The position numbers were made by a program, and so were the translations under genes. From positions 1 through 64,000 of the forward strand of contig JAFGBV010000189.1 of the NCBI GenBank assembly GCA_016932955.1: 64,000 bases of DNA. The letters are read 5' to 3'. Within the stretch, counting starts at the first letter, position 1; the number at the start of each line of letters is the position of its first letter. This stretch comes from Anaerolineales bacterium (GTDB taxonomy: Bacteria; Chloroflexota; Anaerolineae; Anaerolineales; UBA4823). The notes beneath the pieces were generated by a model. It saw only the letters and a list, made by a program, of their open reading frames with translations, had not been told where the DNA came from and searched no databases. Below are positions 17,103 through 26,336 of this stretch, piece after piece.

Positions 17103-17321
17103 ATGGTCAGCCAAGAATTGCTTGATATCCTGCGTTGCCCGGCCTGCGTGCGCGAAAAAGATGGTTTGCTGACGTATTACAAGGAATCCTGGCTGATCTG
17201 CCAGGATTGCGGGCGCAAGTATCCGATCCGTGACGATATCCCTGTGATGCTGATCGATGAGGGCGACAAGTGGGTGGATGTGGCTGTGGAGGCGCTTCCT
17301 GTGCCGCCGCCACAATCTTAG
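17103..17321 (+). CDS. Trm112-like zinc-ribbon protein
   Basis: A 72-aa protein with two CxxC pairs (CPAC near residue 11 and CQDC near 33), the LDILRCPAC start and the YPIRDDIPVML segment of the Trm112/UPF0434 family. Trm112 proteins activate SAM methyltransferases or serve as small zinc folds. No methyltransferase adjoins it here; the VanW-GH114 pair precedes it by 20 bases. The ATG at 17103 follows a GAAGGAG site; longer in-frame starts overlap the GH114 gene. Confidence 0.85.
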   Translation: MVSQELLDILRCPACVREKDGLLTYYKESWLICQDCGRKYPIRDDIPVMLIDEGDKWVDVAVEALPVPPPQS

Positions 17322-17392
17322 CTTTCTTTCATTCGATCCTAAGCCAAGGGGTTGTGCACTCGTTCGCGATGGGCAACCCCTTGGCTTTTTTT
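17322..17392 (+). terminator. Rho-independent terminator after the VanW operon
   Basis: A 14-bp perfect stem (17341-17354 with 17374-17387, arms AAGCCAAGGGGTTG) runs directly into seven T residues on the plus strand. It ends the VanW-GH114-Trm112 transcript and abuts the convergent DUF456 gene. Confidence 0.92.
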
Positions 17393-17394
17393 TA

Positions 17395-17898
17395 TTATGT
17401 GTTCAGCGCCCAGGTGAGCCAGAGCAAGATCATAATCAGACCTAAGACAAAGCGGATGACAAATGCCAAACCCCAGCCGGTAGCCATGCCGCGCAGCGCA
17501 GTGAGAGCCTTCTTCCAATCACGCAGGCGGATGTACTCCAGCAGCAAGATCGCCAAGGGCGCTGCCACCAGGCCGCCGATGGGTGGAATGAAGATCGTCC
17601 CCAAGATGCCAGCCACGATCCCAACCCCCATTGTGTACCAGGATGCGCCGCCCTGTTTGGCCCCCGCCCAGGAGAGCACATTGTCCACCAGGCTGCCGGC
17701 GATCATCAGGACGGTCATGATGGCAAACATCCATCCGCCCAAAGTGCCGAAGCCGTGCACGACACCATAGCCCAGCGCTGCTAACCAGATGATCACGATG
17801 CCCGGGATGATGGGGATTACCAAGCCCGCCAGCCCGACAAGCATGGTCACCAGGGTCAGCGCGAATAGCGAAGTTTGCACCCACTCTGGCATGTTCAT
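17395..17898 (-). CDS. DUF456 membrane protein
   Basis: A 167-aa polytopic membrane protein with the DUF456 hallmark [17 protein letters not shown] at about residues 25-41, followed by a Gly-rich paired helix region ([26 protein letters not shown]) typical of the family. The function is unknown. The ATG at 17898 overlaps the serS stop codon (ATGA), so the gene is the distal member of a T-box-controlled serS transcript and its expression is probably tied to serine-tRNA charging. Confidence 0.85.
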   Translation of the reverse strand: MNMPEWVQTSLFALTLVTMLVGLAGLVIPIIPGIVIIWLAALGYGVVHGFGTLGGWMFAIMTVLMIAGSLVDNVLSWAGAKQGGASWYTMGVGIVAGILGTIFIPPIGGLVAAPLAILLLEYIRLRDWKKALTALRGMATGWGLAFVIRFVLGLIMILLWLTWALNT

Positions 17899-19172
17899 TC
17901 TTCCGGTCCAATCACCTCGATGCCGCCCATCCAGGGTCGCAAGACCTTGGGTACGATCACCGAGCCATCTGGTTGCTGATAATTTTCCAGCACGGCGATG
18001 AGGGTGCGCGGCAGGCCCAGCCCCGAGCCGTTCAGTGTGTGTACCAGGCGCGTTTTGCCGCCCTCTGCCGGGCGGTATTTGATGTTGGCCCGCCGGGCTT
18101 GAAAATCGCCCACGTTGGAAACCGAGGAGACTTCCAGCCATTCCTGCACGCCCGGCGACCAGACCTCAAGATCATAGGTGATGCGGGCGTTGAAACCCAG
18201 GTCGCCGGTGCAGAGCGTTTTAACCCGGTAGGCCAGCCCCAGTGCTGCGCAGGTGTACTCGGCGTCAAAGCGCATCTTCTCCAGCAGCGCATCCGACTCT
18301 TCTGGCTTACAGAAGATATACATTTCTACTTTGTCGAACTGGTGGCCGCGTTTGATACCGCGCACATCGCGCCCGGCGCTCATCTTCTCGCGGCGGAAGC
18401 AAGGCGTGTACGCGGTATAGCAGCGCGGCAGGCTGGCTTCGTCGAGGATCTCGTCCATGTGCAGCCCGGTGAGCGGCACCTCTGCAGTCGGCACCAGCCA
18501 CAGGTCTTCTTCATGGTCATGGTACAGGTTATCCCTGAATTTGGGCAGTTGACCCGCGCCGAAAAGGGTGGGGGATTTGACGATAAAAGGCGTGTACTGC
18601 TCGCGGTAACCCTGGCGGATGTGCAGGTCGAGCATCCAGGCGATCAGTGCTCGCTGCAAGCGCGCCCCTGCACCGCTCAGCACATAGGAACGCGAGCCGG
18701 TGATCTTCACCCCGCGCTCGAAATCCAGGATGCCCAGTGCGGGGCCTAAATCCCAGTGCGGCTTGGGCTCAAAATCGAACGCGGGCAGTTTCCCCGCCTC
18801 TTTGACCACGATGTTCTCATCTTCGTTTTTGCCATAAGGCGTGCGTGCATCGGGGATATTGGGGATACCCGCCAGCGCCTCGGTGAGGTTCTCCTCTACC
18901 TGGCGCAGTTGCTCATCCAGCGCGCTGATGCTCTCGCCAACCTGGCGCATGGCATCGATTTTGGCTTGGCGCTCGGATGCCTCCTTGAGCCGCCCGATCT
19001 CTTTCGAAACGGCATTGCGCTCGGCTTTGAGGTTTTCCACCTCCTGGATGATTGCCCGCCGCCGCGCGTCCAGCACCGCTACTTCGTCCACGGGCGCAGT
19101 GTCCATCTGCCGGTCGGATAAAGCCTTGCGCACCAGCTCGGGATTTTCACGGATGAGATTGATGTCTAACAT
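17895..19172 (-). CDS. serS: Seryl-tRNA synthetase
   Basis: A 425-aa class II synthetase that charges tRNA-Ser. The N-terminal [14 protein letters not shown] and long helical arm (about residues 30-100) are typical, as are motif 2 ([26 protein letters not shown]) and motif 3 ([17 protein letters not shown]). The ATG at 19172 has an AGGAGGT site; the open frame extends into the leader but is not coding there. The start follows a T-box leader with its own consensus promoter. DUF456 overlaps its 3' end. Confidence 0.97.
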   Translation of the reverse strand: MLDINLIRENPELVRKALSDRQMDTAPVDEVAVLDARRRAIIQEVENLKAERNAVSKEIGRLKEASERQAKIDAMRQVGESISALDEQLRQVEENLTEALAGIPNIPDARTPYGKNEDENIVVKEAGKLPAFDFEPKPHWDLGPALGILDFERGVKITGSRSYVLSGAGARLQRALIAWMLDLHIRQGYREQYTPFIVKSPTLFGAGQLPKFRDNLYHDHEEDLWLVPTAEVPLTGLHMDEILDEASLPRCYTAYTPCFRREKMSAGRDVRGIKRGHQFDKVEMYIFCKPEESDALLEKMRFDAEYTCAALGLAYRVKTLCTGDLGFNARITYDLEVWSPGVQEWLEVSSVSNVGDFQARRANIKYRPAEGGKTRLVHTLNGSGLGLPRTLIAVLENYQQPDGSVIVPKVLRPWMGGIEVIGPEE

Positions 19173-19200
19173 GGTTGCACCTCCTGTAATGTAATCAATA

Positions 19201-19474
19201 CGCCCCCTCGCCAGCAGGACGAAGGGGCGCTCGTGGTGCCACCTGCTTTTGTTGACCAAGAGATTGCCTCTTGCTCAACCTTCTGCTCGCGCTAACGGGC
19301 GATCCCGGCCTCCCTTTTCGTGATTACCGATCACGCTTTTTAGGGGCAACTGGCTCTGTAAGGAGCTGGCGGAGGGGATTTCACCACTTTGCCTGCCGCC
19401 TTGCACCAACCGGCGGCTCTCTGCCAGGGTGAGTGGTTACTTGGTTCCGCACTGTTTTTTTACGGATCGATTGT
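19201..19474 (-). ncRNA. T-box riboswitch, serS leader
   Basis: The minus-strand leader carries the 14-nt T-box core AGGTGGCACCACG (19232-19244), which pairs with the uncharged tRNA-Ser CCA end. It is preceded by a large stem I (roughly 19360-19465) and stems II/III. A UCC serine triplet in AAATCCCC (about 19376-19383) on the 3' side of stem I is a candidate specifier, at low certainty. The core is followed by a 10-bp GC-rich stem (19201-19210 with 19220-19229) that would be the terminator, but the 3' side continues TATTGATT instead of a U-run. Expression should rise when tRNA-Ser is uncharged. Confidence 0.9.
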
Positions 19475-19478
19475 CCGG

Positions 19479-19506
19479 ATTATACCCGAGGCCTGTGTAG
19501 TGTCAA
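19479..19506 (-). promoter_or_regulatory. Sigma-70-type promoter for serS
   Basis: A perfect TTGACA (19506-19501) and a perfect TATAAT (19484-19479) are separated by 16 bases, placing transcription start just upstream of the T-box stem I. This is the best consensus promoter seen in the window. Confidence 0.9.
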
Positions 19507-19514
19507 GTAGCATG

Positions 19515-20498
19515 CTAAGCACCGATTCCCTGCGAGTATAGAAAGTACATCCCCAGTAAATATCCGATCAGGATCAGCAGCGCATCTAATTCCATGAAGA
19601 CGATGCGCCGTTCCACTCGCGCCAGGTTACCGATCAATGCCAGGCTGGTCAGCAACAAGCCCAGCAGAGCCAGCAGGGCAAAGCTGGGGTCGATCCCGCC
19701 CAGGAAGCGTCCGGGCTTGTAAAAAGCATCTGTCAGGCCTAGAGCAAACATGTTGAATACATTGCTGCCGAAGAGGTTGCCCACCGCCAGGTCAAAGGCG
19801 CGCACCCGCACGGCGGCAATGGTGGCTACCAACTCAGGCAAAGAGGTGGTGATGCCGATCAGGGTGGCGCCGACGAAACCGGCGCTTAGCCCGGTGATCT
19901 CGCCGATCTGGGAACTGCTGCTAACCAGGTAGGGCACCACAATCACAAGCGCGGTTGTGGCTATGGCAAAACCCAGTAAAGCCTTGCGCAAGCTGGGGAT
20001 GCCGCTTTGGTCTTCGGGGATCTCGCTGGGGGGTGTTCCCCCCTGGCGCTGGATGAGCCAGACGCCGCCCAAATATACAATGATAATCAGCAGGCTATCC
20101 CAGCCTATCCAGCCTAAACGTGCATCCACATCGGCCAGGATAGCAAAGGCAGCCAGCCCCATCAGCAACGTAGCCAGGCTGGCAGTGAGGGCGTGGCTCA
20201 TTGCTACTCTACGCAAGATGCGCGCCTGTTGGTTAGCCAGGTCTAGCACAGCCAGCATGAACATGTTGAACATGTTGCTGCCCAGCATGCTGCCAGCCGC
20301 CAGGTTGGGCTGGCTTTGGAATACTGCGTTGACCGAGGAAAGGAGCTCTGGCAGCGAGGTGGCGCCGGCGAGCAAGAGCGTGCCGATGAACATTCCCCCC
20401 AATTTGGTGCGCACGGCGATCACATCGCCATACTCGGCTAACTTAATCGCAGCCAAGACGATCAGCGCGGCACTGACGATGAATTGAATCCAGACCAT
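19515..20498 (-). CDS. CaCA-family Na+/Ca2+ (cation/H+) exchanger
   Basis: About 327 aa with ten or so membrane helices and two inverted alpha repeats: GTLLLAGATSLPELLSS near residue 38 with SMLGSNMFNM, and VGATLIGITTSLPELVA near 205 with GNLFGSNVFNM. Both repeats keep the acidic transport residue in (T)SLPEL. It exports Ca2+ or another cation using Na+ or H+. The start at 20498 is two bases after the upstream PII-like gene ends, so the two are co-transcribed and the PII-like protein is a candidate regulator. Confidence 0.9.
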   Translation of the reverse strand: MVWIQFIVSAALIVLAAIKLAEYGDVIAVRTKLGGMFIGTLLLAGATSLPELLSSVNAVFQSQPNLAAGSMLGSNMFNMFMLAVLDLANQQARILRRVAMSHALTASLATLLMGLAAFAILADVDARLGWIGWDSLLIIIVYLGGVWLIQRQGGTPPSEIPEDQSGIPSLRKALLGFAIATTALVIVVPYLVSSSSQIGEITGLSAGFVGATLIGITTSLPELVATIAAVRVRAFDLAVGNLFGSNVFNMFALGLTDAFYKPGRFLGGIDPSFALLALLGLLLTSLALIGNLARVERRIVFMELDALLILIGYLLGMYFLYSQGIGA

Positions 20499-20500
20499 GG

Positions 20501-20863
20501 CTACCCCTTGTGCTTTTTTCCCTGTGTGGGCACCCCAGCAGCGGTAGATAATGGCCAGGCCGCAAGCACGCCGGTATTCGGTTCGCACAGGTCTCCTACA
20601 ACCTTCTCAGCGGCATTGATGCAGGCATCCACTACCCCCTCATCATTCACAATGGTGATTAATGTATAGTGGTTTTCCTGATCGCTGCTGATCAAGCGAT
20701 TGATGCCTGCCATGAAGGGCGCTCCTACCTGACGGGCAACACGGCGGCGGTTGATCCCCGTGCTTTCAATAATGGTAACCCCGCTGACCCCAATTGTATC
20801 CCAGGCATCCAAAACATCGTCGAGCAGTGCGGGATCATCCAAGACAAACATGATCATGTGCAT
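20501..20863 (-). CDS. PII-like (GlnB-fold) small protein
   Basis: A 120-aa protein with the trimeric-PII-type ferredoxin-like pattern: a beta-strand MHMIMFVLD, a helix LLDDVLDAW, then GVSGVTIIESTGI, a long variable loop (about residues 37-60, where GlnB has the T-loop) and a C-terminal CEPNTGVLAAWPL strand segment like the PII C-loop. The classical T-loop Tyr uridylylation site is not seen. Members of this broad group sense nucleotides or carry metals and often regulate the transporter next door. Here the downstream gene is a CaCA exchanger. A terminator separates it from the upstream genes. Confidence 0.7.
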   Translation of the reverse strand: MHMIMFVLDDPALLDDVLDAWDTIGVSGVTIIESTGINRRRVARQVGAPFMAGINRLISSDQENHYTLITIVNDEGVVDACINAAEKVVGDLCEPNTGVLAAWPLSTAAGVPTQGKKHKG

Positions 20864-20880
20864 GGCACCCTCCGGAAATC

Positions 20881-20914
20881 AAAAACCGGGAATCTCATTG
20901 TGGTGAGATGTCCC
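20881..20914 (-). terminator. Rho-independent terminator after the CNBD-Nfu pair
   Basis: On the minus strand a 10-bp stem with one bulge (20914-20911 and following, pairing to 20888) is followed by GGTTTTTGATTT. It ends the CNBD-Nfu transcript and makes the PII-like gene the first gene of a separate unit. Confidence 0.75.
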
Positions 20915-20934
20915 TCTATGCGTTTCTGCGCCTT

Positions 20935-21189
20935 TTATGAGATGTCTTCTACCTGTTCGATCATGGGGAAGAATTGTTTGATCGTGCCCTCTACCCAGCC
21001 ATGTAAGGTGGCTGGTGAGAGGGGGCAGCCCAGGCAAGCCCCTCCCAGCCTCACTTTGAGCACATGCCCTTCCAGGGCAACCATCTCTACCAAGCCCCCA
21101 TGGTACTGCTCTATATACGCACTTAACTGCTGCACCAGCGCGTGCACTTGTTCTTCAAGCGGCGCTTCCTGTGGATTGGGAGAGGACAT
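20935..21189 (-). CDS. NifU C-terminal (Nfu)-domain protein
   Basis: An 84-aa protein made of the Nfu domain alone. It has the CLGC pair (Cys-x-x-Cys) within GGACLGCPLSP, at about residues 50-60, which in Nfu proteins holds a transferable Fe-S cluster. It would act as an Fe-S carrier in the cytoplasm. It begins two bases after the CNBD gene stops, so the two are translationally close. No iscS/sufS gene is in the window. Confidence 0.9.
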   Translation of the reverse strand: MSSPNPQEAPLEEQVHALVQQLSAYIEQYHGGLVEMVALEGHVLKVRLGGACLGCPLSPATLHGWVEGTIKQFFPMIEQVEDIS

Positions 21190-21191
21190 TG

Positions 21192-21674
21192 CTAACCTCC
21201 TGAACTGTTTGCCGGGCTGTTCAGCCCGATCTGTAAGAGAGAAACAACCAGGCCGTGCGTGCTGTTGAGGCGTTCCGCGATCACGGCGGCCAGCCGATCT
21301 AGCAACACTACGCCGGTTTCAGGGTGGGTGCTGCACAGCCGTCGTAGATCGTCGCCAGCGATGCGCAGCAATTGCGTGTATGTCTCACATACCGCTTCTG
21401 AGGTGTAGCGCCGGCTGCCCAGCGCTGCAGACCAGCCCACAACCTCGCCGGCCTTCACATGGGCGACTGCGATTGCGGGACCATCGTCCGGTTTAAAGTT
21501 TACCACAACATCCCCGACCACCACCACGTAGAGACTCTCGGCTGGATCGCCTTGCTCAAAGATCTTCGAGCCAGCATAACAGTCGCAGGGACTGAAGAGC
21601 GGCTTGAGCAGCGCGAGCTGTTCTTCGCTCAATCCCTGGAATAGGCGGTGGTTTTCAAAAGGATCTCCGGTCAT
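21192..21674 (-). CDS. Cyclic nucleotide-binding domain protein without HTH
   Basis: About 160 aa: a single Crp-type beta-roll (LFQGLSEEQLALLKPLF..., FEQGDPAESLYVVVVGDVVV) with a long C-terminal helix. The usual phosphate-binding cassette RxxS/T motif is altered (GWSAALGSRRYTSEAVCE), so cAMP binding is uncertain. There is no DNA-binding winged helix, unlike CRP/FNR. A longer start at 21725 is possible; the ATG at 21674 gives the family N-terminus. The gene is coupled to the Nfu-type gene downstream, suggesting a sensory role in Fe-S supply or redox status (inference). Confidence 0.8.
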   Translation of the reverse strand: MTGDPFENHRLFQGLSEEQLALLKPLFSPCDCYAGSKIFEQGDPAESLYVVVVGDVVVNFKPDDGPAIAVAHVKAGEVVGWSAALGSRRYTSEAVCETYTQLLRIAGDDLRRLCSTHPETGVVLLDRLAAVIAERLNSTHGLVVSLLQIGLNSPANSSGG

Positions 21675-21800
21675 TGCAGTACCTGTGTTACGTACCACTT
21701 TACTCTTTCCCAGGCAGGTCTCCAAGTGGCAAATGTCATAAATGCAAGGACAAAAATCATGCTCTCAAGGAAATTTGTCCATACAGGTTGGAAATCCCAA

Positions 21801-21842
21801 ATAAAAAGAATGGCCCGCCGCACAGGCGGCGAGCCATTCTTT
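21801..21842 (-). terminator. Rho-independent terminator after clpC
   Basis: A 10-bp outer stem (21805-21814 with 21833-21842, AAAGAATGGC/GCCATTCTTT) with an inner CCGC/GCGG pair is followed on the minus strand by TTTTTATTT. The rest of 21675-21885 has no gene. Confidence 0.88.
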
Positions 21843-21885
21843 ACACCCCACTTCCCCCGCTTTATTGAGATGATACAAAGAAAGC

Positions 21886-24342
21886 TTATTCAGTGGCTGT
21901 TTGTTTTTCAACCGAGCGGAAGACCAGTTGTGTGCCATCTTCGTGAACATCCGCCAGTACCTTGGAACCAGCCGAGAATTCGCCGCTCAGCAGGCTCACT
22001 GAAAGCGGGCTCTCCACATGTTTCTGCAACGCCCGGCGCAGGGGGCGGGCACCAAACATGGGATCATAGCCGGTCTCTGCCAGCCACTGGCGTGCCGCCG
22101 CGGTGAGTTCAACTTGCAAGCCATGTTCATTCAGGCGTTCCTGGATCTCCTTCATCTGCAGATCGACAATCTCGACCATGTTCTCCAGCGAGAGCGGGGA
22201 GAAAGTGATGATCTCATCGATGCGGTTGAGGAACTCGGGGCGGAAGGTGCTCTTGAGGGCTTTGGAGATTTTCTCGTGCGCTTCGCGCTCCTCGAAGGTG
22301 CCTGTTTGCTGCAAGAATCCCAGGCTGCCCGATTTGTTCACGTACTCGGTGCCCAGGTTGCTGGTCATGATCAACACGCTGTTGCGGAAATCCACGATCC
22401 GGCCCTGTCCATCGGTGAGGCGGCCGTCATCCAGGATTTGCAGCAGGGCATTCCACACTTCGGGGTGGGCCTTCTCGATCTCGTCGAAGAGGATCACGCG
22501 ATATGGGCGGCGGCGTACTGCTTCGGTGAGCTGCCCGCCCTCTTCATAGCCTACGTAGCCCGGAGGGGCGCCGAAGAGACGCGAAACGGTGTGCTGCTCG
22601 CGATATTCGCTCATATCAATGCGCACCATGGCGTCCACATCATCAAAGAGGAATTCTGCCAGCGCTTTAGCCAGCTCGGTTTTGCCCACGCCGGAAGGAC
22701 CGATGAAGATGAATGACCCGATCGGCCGGCGCGGATCCTTCATCCCGGAGCGGGAGCGGCGGATGGCATCAGAGATGGCGTGGATTGCCTCATCCTGCCC
22801 AATGATGTGCTCGTGCAACCGGTCTTCCATGTGGAGGAGTTTTTCTGCCTCCGTTTCCATCATCTGGCTCACCGGGATGCCGGTCCACTGCGCCACCACC
22901 GCGGCAATGTCGTTCACGTCCACCACTTCATCGAGTTTGTGCTCAGCTTCCCACACATCGCGCTGCTGGATGAATTCGGTTTCAAGGCGCAAGCGCTCGG
23001 CCTTTTTCTCAGCAGCGCGTTCGTACTCGCGCCCCAGGCCTGCCTGTTCCTCTTCTGCTTTCAGACGGTCGATCTCGCTTTTCAGCGTTTTCAAGTCCGC
23101 GGGCAGGGAATAGAGCGCCACGCGCAGTTTGGCGGCTGCTTCATCCATCAGATCAATCGCCTTGTCGGGCAGGTGGCGGTCGGTAACGTAGCGCGACGAG
23201 AGCCGAGCGGCAGCCACCAGGGCCTCATCGGAGAAGCGAACCTTATGGTGCGCCTCGTAGCGGTCGCGCAGGCCTTGGAGCATCTGGATGGTGTCATCAA
23301 CGCTGGGTTCTTCCACGTAAACGGGGGCAAAACGGCGCTCCAGTGCGGCATCTTTTTCGATATGCTTGTGGTATTCGTCCAGTGTCGTCGCGCCCACGCA
23401 CTGCAGCTCGCCGCGCGCCAACGCTGGCTTGAGCATATTGGAGGCGTCCAGCGCCCCTTGGGCTGCTCCGGCACCGACCACGGTGTGCAATTCGTCGATA
23501 AAGAGGATGATCTCGCCTTCAGCGCGCTGGATCTCTTCAATGGATGCTTTCAGACGCTCCTCAAATTCGCCGCGAAAGCGCGAGCCAGCCAGCATGGCAC
23601 CCAAGTCCAGGGCGGTCACCCGCTTGCCGGAGAGAATTTCTGGCACATCGTTAATGCTGATCTTCTGCGCCAGGCCTTCGACGATGGCAGTCTTGCCTAC
23701 CCCGGCCTCCCCGATCAGCACGGGGTTATTCTTGGTGCGGCGCGAGAGGATCTGAATCACGCGCAGGATTTCATTATCACGCCCGATCACGGGGTCCAGC
23801 TTGCCTTCGCGCGCCATTTGGGTGAGATCGCGGGAGAATTTCTCTAGCGTGCGGTAGCGCGTCTCAGCCTGCGGATCGGTCACGCGCTGCCCGCCGCGGA
23901 TCTGCTGCACGGCATCGTGGACGCGCTCGCGGGTGACACCAGCGCCTTCCAGCAGCCGCGCAGCCGGGGTGCTGCGCTCATTCAGAGTTGCCAGGAAGAT
24001 GTGCTCTGTAGAGATGTATTCGTCTTTCAGGCGGTTGGCTTCTTCATTTGCGAGATCGATGATGCGCTTCACGCGCGGGGTGATGAAAATCTGCCCGGCG
24101 CCTCCGCCAAAGATATTGGCTTTGGGGCTGGTGCGCAATACATAATCTAAGCGCTCCGTGAGAGCGGGAGCATCCACTTTTAGCACTTCTAAGATTTGGG
24201 GGATCACACCCTGGGGTTGCTCGATAAGCGCAAGCAAGATATGCTCTGTATCGATCTGGTTGTGCCCATAGCGCTGGATGATCTCAGCGGCGCGCTGGGC
24301 TGCTTCTTGGGCCCGTTCTGTAAAACGGTCAAATCGCATCAT
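21886..24342 (-). CDS. clpC: ClpC-type AAA+ unfoldase
   Basis: An 818-aa Hsp100 protein that feeds substrates to ClpP. It has two N-terminal Clp repeats (residues 1-150), AAA-1 with Walker A GEAGVGKT (211-218) and Walker B FIDELH (281-286), a short UVR-like middle segment ([16 protein letters not shown], 439-454) and AAA-2 with Walker A GPSGVGKT (548-555). The short middle domain and a GSLGFLQ loop of the ClpP-docking LGF type make it ClpC rather than ClpB. No ctsR, mcsA or mcsB gene is nearby. The upstream region has a TTTGACA hexamer, but no CtsR box was recognised. Confidence 0.92.
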   Translation of the reverse strand: MMRFDRFTERAQEAAQRAAEIIQRYGHNQIDTEHILLALIEQPQGVIPQILEVLKVDAPALTERLDYVLRTSPKANIFGGGAGQIFITPRVKRIIDLANEEANRLKDEYISTEHIFLATLNERSTPAARLLEGAGVTRERVHDAVQQIRGGQRVTDPQAETRYRTLEKFSRDLTQMAREGKLDPVIGRDNEILRVIQILSRRTKNNPVLIGEAGVGKTAIVEGLAQKISINDVPEILSGKRVTALDLGAMLAGSRFRGEFEERLKASIEEIQRAEGEIILFIDELHTVVGAGAAQGALDASNMLKPALARGELQCVGATTLDEYHKHIEKDAALERRFAPVYVEEPSVDDTIQMLQGLRDRYEAHHKVRFSDEALVAAARLSSRYVTDRHLPDKAIDLMDEAAAKLRVALYSLPADLKTLKSEIDRLKAEEEQAGLGREYERAAEKKAERLRLETEFIQQRDVWEAEHKLDEVVDVNDIAAVVAQWTGIPVSQMMETEAEKLLHMEDRLHEHIIGQDEAIHAISDAIRRSRSGMKDPRRPIGSFIFIGPSGVGKTELAKALAEFLFDDVDAMVRIDMSEYREQHTVSRLFGAPPGYVGYEEGGQLTEAVRRRPYRVILFDEIEKAHPEVWNALLQILDDGRLTDGQGRIVDFRNSVLIMTSNLGTEYVNKSGSLGFLQQTGTFEEREAHEKISKALKSTFRPEFLNRIDEIITFSPLSLENMVEIVDLQMKEIQERLNEHGLQVELTAAARQWLAETGYDPMFGARPLRRALQKHVESPLSVSLLSGEFSAGSKVLADVHEDGTQLVFRSVEKQTATE

Positions 24343-24614
24343 AGCGGTTTACTCCTTAGAACCTATCCGAGAATTGAATTTGTCAAAGCAACTTTAAATT
24401 TCCGGACAGATACTTTTTAATTGGTTCTCTGGGAATTGCCGGGGTAAGGCGGATCTGTACACCTGCCATTTGTCACGGTAAGTCCTAATGAGCCTGTTAA
24501 TTCCACGCGATTATAACATCGAGGTGGGGGACGCTGTGTGTAAGAGTTTTATATAAAATAGGCGTATGTTACACAGGAGGAGGCATGCGCTGTGAGCCGG
24601 CTCTCTGGACACTG
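24343..24614. other. Intergenic region upstream of clpC
   Basis: This 272-base gap holds the minus-strand promoter region of clpC: a TTGACA-like hexamer close to the gene and an ATTATA (TATAAT on the minus strand) at 24510-24515. It also holds one copy of the dispersed repeat at 24465-24490 and a GAGCCGGCTC palindrome at 24594-24603 near the end of the DUF389 gene. No gene was recognised. Confidence 0.6.
24465..24490 (-). repeat. Dispersed intergenic repeat, copy D
   Basis: Read on the minus strand, this 26-base segment begins CATTAGGACTT and ends CCGTGACAAATGGC. It aligns over its whole length with 26245-26270 and 38801-38826. It lies upstream of clpC in the same orientation. Confidence 0.65.
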
Positions 24615-26186
24615 CTAAGGCGTAATTGTTGGGGAAGGTGTATCGGTTATTCCAGCCAGCGAGGCAGCAGGGCTTGGGGTGTCTGTGAGGGTCTGGGTTT
24701 GAGAGGGCGTGATGGTCGGTGTAAGCGTAATCAGGAAGGTGCATGACTGTGGAACCCAGCCGATGCGCCCCTCGGCATCGCTCACCTCGACCCAAACCAA
24801 ACCTCCGACGATTTCATATCCATACAGGACGGTGAGTACATCGCCCTGGCGCAGATTGGCGATCACCGGGCCATTGGGAGATTGGCGTAGGCGTAAACAA
24901 TATTCGGGCAATAACGCGTTTGTGACCTTTGCCTGAGCCGGGGTTGGCGTCTCTGTAGGTGTGTGTGTGGGGGTCGGTGTGTTGGTGGATGTGGGTGTTT
25001 CAGTGGGCGTGGGCGTTTCGGTTGATGTGGGCGTGTGGGTGAGCGTGGCCGTGTGGGTGTGGGTTGGCGTTGGGCTGGGGCCAGGGGTGTTGGTTGGCGT
25101 TAATGTTGGGGTGAGGGTGTGCGTCGGTGGAACGAGAGGGTCTAGCCGGGCAGCAATAACCTGATTGAAGATCACCGAAACCGGCCGTTGCAGGCGATCT
25201 GCAATTGCTTGTTGCAGCAGGACGCTGTCTTCGTATTGTAATGGTGTGATGGTGCGCAGGGTGATGTTCAGGTGTAGAGTTTCACCATCCTGCGTTGAAT
25301 CCCACTCCACCAGTTCCACTTTGTCGATGCGTTCCACCTCCTCGTTGATGACAGTCTCAAGCAGGCGATTCTCGGCTGCACTTTGTACAAAGCGCACGCT
25401 GAGAAAGGAGAGTGGGATAATCAGCCCAGCGGTGACCAGCGCTGAGATCATCAGGGTGCGCGGAATGTGTTTGTTGCGCTCAACGGCAGGGGGATTGAAA
25501 CCCAACGCAAAAAACACCAGGCTGGCAGAAAAGGCAATGGTTACGGCGTTGGTGATGAAGAGCAACAACGCACCCCCGGCAACATCCCAACGACCCAAAG
25601 CCAAGCCTACTCCCACGGTGCAGAGAGGTGGCATGAGGGCGGTGGCAATTGCAACCCCCGGGAGTGCTGCGGAGATATCTGGCATTGCCAGCGCAAAAGC
25701 GGCAGCTAAGCCTCCAGCCAGAGCGATGGTCAGATCAATGGGGCTGGGGTGGGTGCGCGCCAAAACCTCGGCTGGTAAGTCTTCGATCATTAGAGGAATG
25801 AATGGCAGGAAACGATTCCCCAAGGCCAGGGCGAAAGCAATCGCCACGGCGATGAGCAGGCCGCGTAGGAATGCGCTGGAAGCGTCTGCTAGCAGCCGGC
25901 TGTCACCAGTAATCGAGGCCAAGCCCAGCCCAATGATGGGCGACATCAACGGCGCAACTAGCATGGCGCCGATGATCACAGCCGCTGAGTTGGTCAGCAG
26001 CCCTAATGTGGCGATTACGCAGGAAAGCACTACCAGGATGAAGAAGCCAAAATTGGGCCTTGAAGACTGGCGTAACAATACCTGTACTTCAGCGCGCCGT
26101 TCGAGTGTGATTGGCTTGGTCACCCGCCTCCAAAGGTAGGTCAGGCGGATGCGCAAGGTAGGTGGTGATGAGGGTTGGTCGGCCAT
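24615..26186 (-). CDS. DUF389 membrane protein with Thr/Pro linker and SH3-like domain
   Basis: About 523 aa. Residues 1-290 are the DUF389 membrane domain with the family motifs [18 protein letters not shown] and [21 protein letters not shown] soluble segment follows, then a long (Thr-Pro)n linker at about 365-425 (TPT/TET/THT units), a bacterial SH3-type domain ([16 protein letters not shown]...[16 protein letters not shown]) and a second Thr/Pro tail. The DUF389 role is unknown. The SH3 domain suggests attachment to wall polymer. A longer start at 26234 is open, but the ATG at 26186 fits the family better. Confidence 0.85.
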   Translation of the reverse strand: MADQPSSPPTLRIRLTYLWRRVTKPITLERRAEVQVLLRQSSRPNFGFFILVVLSCVIATLGLLTNSAAVIIGAMLVAPLMSPIIGLGLASITGDSRLLADASSAFLRGLLIAVAIAFALALGNRFLPFIPLMIEDLPAEVLARTHPSPIDLTIALAGGLAAAFALAMPDISAALPGVAIATALMPPLCTVGVGLALGRWDVAGGALLLFITNAVTIAFSASLVFFALGFNPPAVERNKHIPRTLMISALVTAGLIIPLSFLSVRFVQSAAENRLLETVINEEVERIDKVELVEWDSTQDGETLHLNITLRTITPLQYEDSVLLQQAIADRLQRPVSVIFNQVIAARLDPLVPPTHTLTPTLTPTNTPGPSPTPTHTHTATLTHTPTSTETPTPTETPTSTNTPTPTHTPTETPTPAQAKVTNALLPEYCLRLRQSPNGPVIANLRQGDVLTVLYGYEIVGGLVWVEVSDAEGRIGWVPQSCTFLITLTPTITPSQTQTLTDTPSPAASLAGITDTPSPTITP

Positions 26187-26244
26187 TCTACTTCCCTGAT
26201 TATTATACTGGCACTTTGCCGTAGCTAGTGCCATTTAACAGGGG

Positions 26245-26270
26245 CATTAGGAGTTCCCGTTACAGAAGGC
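26245..26270 (+). repeat. Dispersed intergenic repeat, copy C
   Basis: This copy begins CATTAGGAGTT and ends CCGTTACAGAAGGC, then CGGGTAT. It is about 20/26 identical to copy A at 38801. It lies between the divergent DUF389 and ArsR genes. Confidence 0.65.
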
Positions 26271-26284
26271 GGGTATGGGGGTTT

Positions 26285-26308
26285 TGTGCGGGCGGCGTCC
26301 GCCGCACA
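26285..26308. other. GC-rich hairpin of unknown role
   Basis: TGTGCGG(G)CGG at 26285-26295 pairs with CCGCCGCACA at 26299-26308, with one bulged G and a tight loop. It lies just after repeat copy C and upstream of the ArsR promoter. It may be part of the repeat element. Confidence 0.5.
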
Positions 26309-26336
26309 CACAACCCTCTAACAATCTTATTTACCC

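Noticed and set aside
22780..23847. 355-aa plus-strand open frame opposite clpC
   Set aside because: Antisense shadow of clpC; low-complexity and no family similarity.
24950..25130. Tandem GTG-rich repeats resembling a CRISPR or satellite
   Set aside because: Units are of irregular length and in frame with a Thr/Pro-rich linker of the DUF389 protein, with no repeat-spacer periodicity.
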